Source: Chlorobiota bacterium
Lineage (GTDB): Bacteria; Bacteroidota; Bacteroidia; Bacteroidales; JAADGE01
Reading direction: 5' to 3'
Assembly: GCA_013152535.1 (NCBI GenBank)
Contig: JAADGE010000081.1
Span: forward strand, 1 to 51,395
Length of the DNA: 51,395 nt
In this document: positions 8,220-17,700 of the stretch, piece by piece
How the letters are laid out: every line of letters starts with the position of its first letter
Position numbering within the stretch: position 1 is the first letter of the stretch
The notes under the pieces: generated by a model
The model's database searches: none
What the model saw: the letters and a program-made list of their open reading frames with translations, nothing else
Told to the model about the DNA's origin: nothing
Program-made: the position numbers and the translations under genes

Positions 8220-10151
8220 TTGATATTCTCAAATCAAATACTCGGAATAATTGCTGTTATTGTTGCATTCGGAATAATTGTAACGGCATCAAATCATTTG
8301 GCAAAAATTTTCCAAAAAATAAAATTACCTTTAATTACCGGGTTTATAATTATCGGTGTTTTATCCGGACCCTACTTATTAAAAATGATACCGGGAGACT
8401 TAAAACACCTTGAATTTATTAATGATATTTCTTTGGCGTTTATAGCTCTTGCATCCGGAGCAGAAATTTTTTTAAAAGAAATTCGAGATAAAATTAAAGA
8501 CATCAGTATAATGACTGCAGCTCAATTTGTTATTGTGTTTCTTGTCAGTTTTATTATTGTTTTTTTGCTGTCCGATTATATCCCTTTTATGAAAGATGCA
8601 GATCAAAACATTAAAATTGCAATTTCACTGCTTTTGTCAACTATTTTTACCGCAAGTTCTCCGGCTTCGGCAATTGCTGTTATTAATGAATTACGTGCTA
8701 AAGGACCGTTTACAAAAATTGCACTTGGTGTAACAATTATTAAAGATATTTTTGTTATCATTCTTTTTGCTTTAAGCTTTTCGGTTTCACAAGTATTAAT
8801 AAGCGGAAAAGATTTTAACGGTTCAGAAATAATAATTGTTTCAGCAGGTATATTGTTAAGTATATTAGCAGGTGTCGGTTACGGAAAATTGATTGAATTA
8901 AATTTCAAAATTGATAAAAATGAGTATTTGGATATTTCTGTTATTTTACTTCTCGGATGGAGTATGTTTATATTTTCATCGTATTTTTCCGATTTTTCGG
9001 GAAAGTTTTTAGAAACGCCGATACATATAGAAGCCTTGCTTATCGGAATTGTTGCAAGTTTTTATGTTACGAACTACTCGGAATTCCGGATAAACTTGGA
9101 AAAACTTATAACCCGTTTCGGCCATTATATTTATGCTGCATTTTTTACATTAATCGGAGCAACTCTTTCAATTGATATTTTGTTAAAATACTGGGCAGTA
9201 GCTGTTTTGTTGGTTTCTGTAAGAATCATCGCTGTTATCGCAGCATCAGTAGTCGGCAGCAGTATTTTAAAAGAAACGCGAGAAGGAATCTTATTAAGTT
9301 GGACACCTTATATTACACAAGCCGGTGTCAGTCTGGGATTAATTACTGTTGTTTCTTCACATTTTCTCGGATTCGGGGTTGAATTTGAGGCAATATTGAT
9401 TGCTGTGATTGTAATTAATCAATTTATAGGTCCGCCTTTAATGAAGTGGGCGATTATAAATGTAAATGAAGCTCATATAAAATCTTCTGCACATAAAATT
9501 GATTTTCACAAAGATGTTTTTATCATCGGTTTAGGCGGAAAATCAGTTCTTTTGGCAAGGACTTTAAAAAATGAAGGTTATTCTGTTCAAATTATTACGG
9601 ACAGGAAAAATGTTGACACTTCGTTTTGCAAAGAGGTAAAATTAAATATTGTTGATGAAATAAATTATGAAACATTAAAAAAACACAAGTTTGAAACAGC
9701 AGATTCTGTTGTTATTATGAGAAAAGAGGATGTTGCATACAGTATTTGTGAAGTCATATACGAAAAATTCGGAATTCCTAATGTTATTGTTGTGGTTGAA
9801 ACACATACTGATTCTGCAAAATTTAAAAAACTGGGAGTTATTGTTGTTGCTCCTACCGGTGCATTAATTGCCTTGTTGGAGCACTTTGTGAGATCGCCTC
9901 ATGCAACATCAATATTATTGGGTATGCAAAAAAATCATGAAACGGAAGAAATTGAAGTTTTAGCCGATGATGTTCACGGCAGAGCAATAAGAGACCTGCA
10001 TTTGCCTGTCGGTGTTTTATTCATGTCGGTTACACGAAAAGGAACAGTAATGCTTACCGGCGGCTATACACGTCTCCGAAAGCACGATATTGTAACGGTT
10101 GTGGGTTCTCAAGAACAAATAGATTTAGTGAGAACAAAACTGCAGTATTAG
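8220..10151 (+). CDS. CPA2-family monovalent cation/proton antiporter with RCK domains
   Basis: A Kef/YbaL-like inner-membrane antiporter that probably exchanges K+ or Na+ for H+. Residues 1-425 hold about 12 membrane helices with the TASSPASAIAVINELRA segment typical of CPA2 transporters. A TrkA-N (Rossmann, NAD-binding) domain runs from about 431 (VFIIGLGGKSVLLARTL) to 550, and a TrkA-C domain from about 565 to the end (VLADDVHGRAIRDLHL...GTVMLTGG). The start is the TTG at 8220: no ATG lies upstream in frame, and the next Met (residue 56) would remove the first helix. It is divergent from ccoI, with about 100 bp between the starts. Confidence 0.9.
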   Translation: MIFSNQILGIIAVIVAFGIIVTASNHLAKIFQKIKLPLITGFIIIGVLSGPYLLKMIPGDLKHLEFINDISLAFIALASGAEIFLKEIRDKIKDISIMTAAQFVIVFLVSFIIVFLLSDYIPFMKDADQNIKIAISLLLSTIFTASSPASAIAVINELRAKGPFTKIALGVTIIKDIFVIILFALSFSVSQVLISGKDFNGSEIIIVSAGILLSILAGVGYGKLIELNFKIDKNEYLDISVILLLGWSMFIFSSYFSDFSGKFLETPIHIEALLIGIVASFYVTNYSEFRINLEKLITRFGHYIYAAFFTLIGATLSIDILLKYWAVAVLLVSVRIIAVIAASVVGSSILKETREGILLSWTPYITQAGVSLGLITVVSSHFLGFGVEFEAILIAVIVINQFIGPPLMKWAIINVNEAHIKSSAHKIDFHKDVFIIGLGGKSVLLARTLKNEGYSVQIITDRKNVDTSFCKEVKLNIVDEINYETLKKHKFETADSVVIMRKEDVAYSICEVIYEKFGIPNVIVVVETHTDSAKFKKLGVIVVAPTGALIALLEHFVRSPHATSILLGMQKNHETEEIEVLADDVHGRAIRDLHLPVGVLFMSVTRKGTVMLTGGYTRLRKHDIVTVVGSQEQIDLVRTKLQY

Positions 10152-10214
10152 TTGTCCAATATTCACTTTTTGTCTTTCTGTGATACTCTTTTCGGCGGAT
10201 TTAACTTTTTTAGG

Positions 10215-10222
10215 TAAATTTG
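10215..10222 (+). promoter_or_regulatory. -7 box that fixes the decarboxylase start
   Basis: TAAATTTG matches TAnnTTTG. It lies 20 nt before ATG 10243, giving a leader of about 13 nt. Because it falls downstream of the GTG at 10180, it supports the later ATG as the true start. Confidence 0.5.
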
Positions 10223-10242
10223 TTTCTTTAAAAAATGTAAAT

Positions 10243-11676
10243 ATGATACAAAAACTGCTGAAACTCGAAAAACAAGCCCTGTTTCTTGAACCGAATGAAA
10301 AAATCCGAAGCGGATGGAATAAAGAAGTGCTGGAATATGCCAATCAATTTTTAAATACGGTTAATGAGATTAAAGCTTTTAATGAATATACTGAAGAAGA
10401 AATTAATGCAATAACATTTACTGTTCCGGATGCTCCTGCAGATATAAAAAAGGCATTGAGTCAATTAAAAACAGATATTGATTTACCCGGTTTAAATCCG
10501 GCTTCCGGAGGTCATCTCGGTTATATTCCCGGAGGTGGTGTTTTTGCCACATCTCTCGGTGATTATTTAGCGGCTGTATTTAATAAATATGCAGGTATTT
10601 ATTATGCCGGACCCGGAGTTGTAAAACTTGAAAATTTTTTAATTCGTTGGATGTGTAACATTATAGGTTTTCCTAAAACAGCTCTCGGTAACTTAACTTC
10701 CGGCGGGTCAATTGCAAACTTGATTGCCGTTGCTACAGCGAGAGATGCAAAAAATATTACAAGCAAAAATGTTACAAAATCGGTCATTTATGTTACCGAA
10801 CAAATTCATCATTCGGCAGATAAAGCAATAAGGATTGCCGGTCTCGGGGAAACAATAGTGAGGCATATTGCTATGGATAAGCTGTTTAGAATGGATTATT
10901 TGAACTTAAAAAGTGCCGTTGAAAATGATAAACATTCCGGATTAAACCCTTTTTTGGTTATTGCATCTGCCGGAACTACCGATACCGGAGCAATTGATCC
11001 TTTGGACAAAATAGTCGATATTGCAAAAGAAAATAATATGTGGATGCATACCGATGCAGCATACGGCGGTTTTTTTATATTAGTTGATTCTGAAAAAGAA
11101 AAGTTTAAAGGCATTGAAAAATCCGATTCCGTAACAATTGATCCGCACAAAGGATTGTTTTTGTCCTATGGAATCGGGGCGGTTTTAATTAAAGATGTAA
11201 ACGCATTAAATCAAACACATAAATATCAGGCAAATTACATGCAGGATAAAACAGAAACGCAGAATGAACCGTCTCCCGCCGATTTATCTCCGGAATTAAC
11301 AAAGCATTTCAGAGGTTTGCGCATGTGGTTGCCGCTTCAACTGTACGGACTGAATCCTTTTAAGGCAGCTCTGGAAGAAAAAATACTGTTAACTCGATAT
11401 TTTTATGAAGAAATTCAAAAAATCGGTTTTGAAGTCGGACCCTTTCCTGATTTATCGGTTATGATTTACCGTTTTATCCCTAAAAATAAAGATGTAAACC
11501 AATTTAATCTGCAAATTATAGAAGACGTAAAAAAAGACGGCAAAGTGTTTCTTTCTTCTACGCGTATTAATAAAAATGTTTGGCTGCGTTTGGCATTACT
11601 AAGTTTCAGAACACATAAAAAAACAATTGATTATACTTTAAATCTTTTGAAAAAAATTGTTCGGGAAAACAAATAA
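10243..11676 (+). CDS. Group II PLP-dependent amino acid decarboxylase
   Basis: Removes the carboxyl group of an amino acid with pyridoxal phosphate in the cytoplasm. From the ATG it has 477 residues, the usual size of the aromatic-L-amino-acid/glutamate decarboxylase group. Visible signatures are GHLGYIPGGG near the N-terminus, LTSGGSIANLIA (PLP phosphate region), EQIHHSADKAIRIAG, HTDAAYGGFF (Asp contacting the pyridine nitrogen) and DPHKGL, where Lys303 forms the Schiff base. Substrate cannot be read safely; an aromatic amino acid is more likely than glutamate from overall resemblance (inference). Such enzymes near cation/proton antiporters can help acid tolerance, but the antiporter here is a separate unit with its own start. 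Confidence 0.88.
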   Translation: MIQKLLKLEKQALFLEPNEKIRSGWNKEVLEYANQFLNTVNEIKAFNEYTEEEINAITFTVPDAPADIKKALSQLKTDIDLPGLNPASGGHLGYIPGGGVFATSLGDYLAAVFNKYAGIYYAGPGVVKLENFLIRWMCNIIGFPKTALGNLTSGGSIANLIAVATARDAKNITSKNVTKSVIYVTEQIHHSADKAIRIAGLGETIVRHIAMDKLFRMDYLNLKSAVENDKHSGLNPFLVIASAGTTDTGAIDPLDKIVDIAKENNMWMHTDAAYGGFFILVDSEKEKFKGIEKSDSVTIDPHKGLFLSYGIGAVLIKDVNALNQTHKYQANYMQDKTETQNEPSPADLSPELTKHFRGLRMWLPLQLYGLNPFKAALEEKILLTRYFYEEIQKIGFEVGPFPDLSVMIYRFIPKNKDVNQFNLQIIEDVKKDGKVFLSSTRINKNVWLRLALLSFRTHKKTIDYTLNLLKKIVRENK

Positions 11677-11706
11677 AAAAACAAATACGTAATTTTTAAA
11701 AAAGAA

Positions 11707-11714
11707 TATCTTTG
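11707..11714 (+). promoter_or_regulatory. -7 box of the giant secreted protein gene
   Basis: TATCTTTG matches TAnnTTTG and ends 26 nt before the start codon. No -33 TTTG is visible at 19-21 bp. Confidence 0.45.
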
Positions 11715-11740
11715 TAAGCTACGCGAAAAAATCTGTACAA

Positions 11741-14700
11741 ATGAAAAAATATTTATCCCTTCTGACTTTAATTTTATGTTTTTTTGGATTATCTGCACAA
11801 AAAAATCAATTGCAAACCTACGAAGCCGAAAATATCGGCTATTTTATAACGCCGATTGAAACTCCTGACGGAATAATTTTTACCGATAACTTTGCATCAA
11901 AGATTTATCTGTTGAAAGATAATAATGTTAAAACACTTGTCTCAAGTGCCGGTTGCGGACGATATTTTTCAATTTCCGCCGACGGCTCTGAAATCGGCTA
12001 TAAATCAATAAATTCACAAGGAAAACAAGCACCGTATGTAATTAATTTAACAAATAAAAAAATATCGCAACTGCATTCATTTGAAGAAAAATGCGGACAA
12101 CCTTCTTTTTTCGATAATAATATTGCATTTAACGTTAACAAAAACTTTTTTTTCGGTTCAAAATCGATTCAAAATTTCACAACGTCAAATATTGCACCTG
12201 TTTCACCCGACGGTAATTTTATTGTTTACGATGTTGAGCAAAAGTATTTTATTTTATATGATATAAAAACAGGTACAAATTTGCAATTACAAAACGACGG
12301 CAAAGGCGTAATTTTCCCAAAATGGTCGCCCGACAGTAAAAAAATTCTTTACCAAAACCGTAACATGGAACTTTTGGTTTACGAAGTCGAAACAAAAAAA
12401 CTATACAAAATAGGTAAAGGCGGTGCCGGTAATTGGGATAAAAAATCCGAAAATATAGTTTTTCAAAAAACGGATGCTGATGCTTCTGCTTTTATCTTAA
12501 AATCATCTGATATTTTTATATCAGATTACAAAGGTTTAAATATTCGTCAAATTACTTTTACCGATGATGTTTTTGAAATGACACCGTCTTTTGATTTACA
12601 GGGCGGAATTTTGTATCAAACATATGATAAACGTCAAATAATCAGAGCAAAAACAGATGCTTCACAAACAAAAATTATTTCAACTGAAAAATTACTTGAT
12701 AATCCTAAAAATTTAAAGCCTGAATTTTATGATGTAAGTAAATTTTCGAAAGCAAAATCCATCACACATTTAACCAAAGATGTGCCTTATATTCATCAAA
12801 AATACGATGCTCCGACCGGCAGAAACGGTGGTTCGGCTTGTGCACCCACAACTTCAAATATGGCTTTGGCATATTACAATCGTTTACCGAAATGGCCGGA
12901 GTCTGCAACAACCTACACATCTGTAACAGGTAAAACTACAACCGATTATGGCGGATATGTACTTGACAGATACAAATATAACGAATTTTCTTTTGATGCC
13001 TATTCTTCTTCAAAAAATGCTTACGGCGGATACGCTTATATGTGGGTATCACCCTATACATCGCCCGGAGGAGGCGACGGTATGCGAAATTATCAAAATT
13101 TACACGATATGGCTTCCGGTAGTTATGTTTGGACAAACAATGCCACTTTTACAAAAACTCAATCTGAAATAAACAACGAATATCCGCACCCGATTTGTTC
13201 GTGGATAACACAATCAGGGCATTTAACTTTGTGTGTCGGGTATGTTAACAACCAACATACTTTGATTATGAATGACCCTTGGGGAAATAAAAACACACCC
13301 GGATACCCGTCGTATGACGGAAAAGACAGTTATTATGATTGGCCCGGCTACAACAACGGTTACCAAAATTTTGACCCTGACGGCTCGCACGGAACAGTTG
13401 CCTGGACTCTTACCGCTCGCAGTTCCGAACCTGTTTATGATGATTTGACAATCCAAAACACTTTTTATAATCACGGTTTTTATATAAATAATACTCAAGA
13501 CGGTGCTAAACAGCACTATTACAGACACGTTAAAGATGTTGCCGGCTCAAATGGTCATATTTGGTGGACAGGTGGCGAAGGCGGTTCAAGTTCTGATGTT
13601 TGTTGGGTTTCCTGGACTCCTAATTTGTCGAGTGCGGCATCATACAAAGTTGAAGTTTATATTCCTGCAACTTTTACCGATAGTTATTCAACTGCTGCAG
13701 TTACAAATTCTGCTTATTACAAAATTTACTACGCCGGCGGAAACACAACAGTTACCGTAAATCAACTTGCAAATCAAGGTTCGTGGGTTAATTTGGGAAC
13801 GTATCAATTTCAGCAAGGTCAAAACGGATATGTACGACTTGGTGATGCCGTGGCTTCTGCCGATAACGGCAAAAAAGTACTTTTTGATGCTGTTCGTTTT
13901 ACCTATGTTGCCGGAGATATTGAAGTTAGCTCTGCAAATATTACTTGTACCGGAGCACATGACGGAACAGCAAGTGTAACTTCAAGTCCCGGACCGGCTC
14001 CGCACTCTTATTTGTGGTTACCCGGCGGACAAACAACTTCGTCTGTTTCAGGCTTATCTGCCGGCAATTATTCGGTTACTGTTACCGATGCAAATTCATC
14101 AACTTATCAGGCAAATATTATAATTAAAGAAGCACCGGAATTGCTCGCAATTACGACTTCGCACACAGACCCGACGTCGTTCGGTGCTTTCGACGGCACA
14201 ATTACCGTAAATGTAACCAGAGGTGTTGAACCGTTTTCTTTTGTTTGGACACCAAACGTATCAACAACTAATTCTGCTCAAAATCTTTCTGCCGGAATTT
14301 ATACTGTTGATGTTACCGATGCTTACGGTTGCACAAAACAGGCGATTGTTACTCTTACAGACCCGATTTGTACTTCTTGTTGCGTGCTTTTGGATGAGGA
14401 TTTTACGGGACAAGTTTTACCTTCAGGTTGGCAAAATATTGTTAACTCGGGAGGAAACTCAAATTATATTTGGAAATTTAACAATCCTGCTCCGCGAACT
14501 TTAGGCGGAAATTTTGATGCCGATTTTGCAATTTTAGATGCAGATGATATTTATGACGATATTGGTGTCGGGAAAGCAAATGCAAGTTTGATTACTCCCG
14601 CAATTAATTGCACCGGCAGAAGTGATGTTCGTTTGGAGTTTGATCATAAATTCGTATCTTCGACTAATGTTGCCGTTGCAAAAGTTGAAGTCAGTAACGA

Positions 14701-17700
14701 CGGAACTAATTGGACCGAATTAGAAACTTGGTCTGCATCTTCCGAAAATGAAGTTTTGAAAGAATATGATATTTCGGCTTATGCTGCGAATCAAGCAACA
14801 GTGTACATAAAATGGACTTATACGGAAATTGATGCTTTTTCAAATTATTGGGCTGTTGATAATGTGAAAATTTATGCTCCGCCGGCAGGGACAAAAACTA
14901 TTTCTGCAAACGGAGGTGATTATAAGAATTTTACGGAAGCAATTAATGCAATAAATAATTGCGGAATTGGTACCGGCGGAATTACGTTTTTCGTTGCTGC
15001 CGATGAGGAATTTATTGAAGACCCGCCAATTATTACTGCCACAGGAAGTGCCGCAAAACCCGTTGTTTTTATAAAAGACGGTTCGGGTGCAAATCCTGTT
15101 TTGAAACCGACAGGTACCGCCGGTTCAAATGATGCAGGTTTTGCTCTTGCCGGAAGTGATTATTTTTCTTTTGACGGTATTGATGTTCAAACAGCAAGCG
15201 GTTCAGCTTTGGAATACGGTTATTATCTTTATAATGTATCGCCGACTAACGGTTCGCAACATAATACTATCAAAAATTGTTCGATAACTTTAAATCGTTC
15301 AAATGAAAATTCAAAAGGACTTTTTCAATCAATTCAAACAGGTACAATCAATCCGATTTCAGCTGAAGGAACAAATTCTTTTAATTTATATCAAAATATC
15401 ACAATATCAAATGCGTATCACGGAACAGATTTGTTGGGTTATGATGTAAGCGGTCAAGAACCGCTTTATGATGACGGTTGTATTATAACAAATTGTACAA
15501 TTTCGGATTTCGGGCTTGCCGGTGCAACTGCCGACAGGGCAACAGGAATTTTAACGTGGTCGCAAAATAATATTTCAATAAACGGTAACCTCGTTTACAA
15601 CGGAATTTCTGCCGACAGAACGCTCGGAATTTATTGTGCCGGAAATAATACCGGAGATATTTTCGGTAACACTGTTCTCGGACTTTACGGCGAAGGTGTT
15701 CAGGTTGTAGGTTTACGCGAATATGAAAGCAATATGAATTTTTATAATAATGAAGTTTATGATATTGAAGGGGTTCTGACGGCAAGCGGAATTGAAGGTT
15801 TTGGCGGAACTTCAAATATTTATAATAATTTTATTTATGACATAAAAGCTCCTGACGGAAATTCTGTTACAAACGGCTATCCTTCGGCAAGAGGTATTAG
15901 TTTAAGAAATGCAAGCGGAACACAATCAGTGTTTTATAACTCGGTTTATATTGCATATTATTCAAATAATGCGGGAAACGAAAGTACCTGTTTGTATTTA
16001 GACGGTACAACTGCAGATTTACGCAATAATATTTTTGAAAATAATACAGATGCCACTACCGGAACACGTGCAAATGTTTTGTATTTTAAACAAACAACTG
16101 ATTTGGGCAATCTTTCGACAAATACAAACAACAATTGCTATTATAACGGTATTGCAAATTCAAAATATGCTTTGGTAAGAGATGAGGGAAGTACGACTGA
16201 TTATCTTGATTTGCCGGCGTATCGGGCAGTTTCTCCGAATGATATTAATTCTATTGAAGAAAATCCGCCTTTTAAAAGCACTGTTTCTCCTTATAATTTG
16301 CATATTGACCCGACACAATCAACAGGAATCAGTAACGGAGGAACAGTAATTGCCGGCTACACTACTGATTTTGACGGAGATATTCGTAATGCTTCCGCAC
16401 CTGATATCGGTGCAGATGAATATGAAACGGGAGGTCCGCTTTGCGGAACTTACACAATAGATAATACATCGGCAACCGGCGGAACGACTTTCAATAATTT
16501 TACAGATGCCGTTAACGCTTTAAATGACAGGGGAATTTCTTGTGCAGTGATTTTTAATATTCACGATAATCAAACATTTTCGGAAGATGTTCCTTCGATT
16601 GAAACAACCGGAACAGCCGTAAATACCGTTACTTTCATAAAAAACGGAACAGGAGCAAATCCAATTATAAAACCAACAGGAACAACTGCAGATGACGATT
16701 GCGGCATTCATCTTGACGGTGTTGATTATTATACTTTTGACGGGATTGATATTTCAATTTTAAGCGGTAATGCCGTAGAATTCGGTTATTATTTGACTAA
16801 TGCTTCCGGAACAGACGGAGCACAACATAATTTAATTAAAAATTGTTCGGTTAACCTTAATAATACTAATGCAAATTCGGTCGGGATTTATCAGCTTATC
16901 AAAACAAATATTGACCCGATTTCTGCCGATGGTGCAAATTCATTCAATACTTACGATAATATCGCAGTTGAAAATGCCTATCATGGTTTTAAAATTTTAG
17001 GATATGATGTAACGGGCGAAGAACCGCTTTACGATGATGCTGCGGAAATTAAAAATTGCTCAATTAGTAATTTCGGAACAAGCGGAGGAAGTGAACGAGC
17101 TGTCGGTATTTTAACTTGGTCGCAAAAAAATCTTGCAATTCATGATAATATAATAACCGGCGGTACAACAAATTACAGAACTCTCGGAATATACGGAGCA
17201 GGAAACAATCAAGGAAATTTTTACAACAATACTGTTCACGGATTATACGGAACTGCTTCACAGGTAGTAGGATTGAGGGCTTATGAAAGTAATATAAATT
17301 TTTACAACAATAATGTTTATGATATTGAAGGTGTTGAAATGGCTTCGGGAATTGAAATTTACGGAGGAACGGCAGATATTTATAATAATTTTGTTCGTGA
17401 TATTCGTACACCGAATACAGATACTTATAATTATCCGACAACTCGCGGAATTTCTGACAGAAAAGGAATTGTAAATATTTATAATAATTCAATCCTGTTA
17501 AACTACGTTTCAACAGCTTCTACAAACGAAAGTGCAGGGATTTTTGTCGAAGGTTTCAGTTACGGCTCGGCAACTGCCGATATTCGAAATAATATAGTTG
17601 TAAACAAAACAGATGTTTCAACGGGAGCAATTGCCGCTGCATTATACAAGTCGGCAGAATATTCAACAATTTCAACAAATTCGGATAATAATTTATATTA

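Noticed and set aside
10180-10242. GTG start of the decarboxylase
   Set aside because: A TAnnTTTG box (10215-10222) lies downstream of the GTG, and ATG 10243 starts with a sensible protein end.
15483-15815. 110-codon antisense frame in the beta-helix region, and similar long shadows at 17064-17513 and 38070-38399
   Set aside because: These frames are Lys/Phe/Tyr-rich with no domain logic and lie opposite strongly supported genes; they are shadows.
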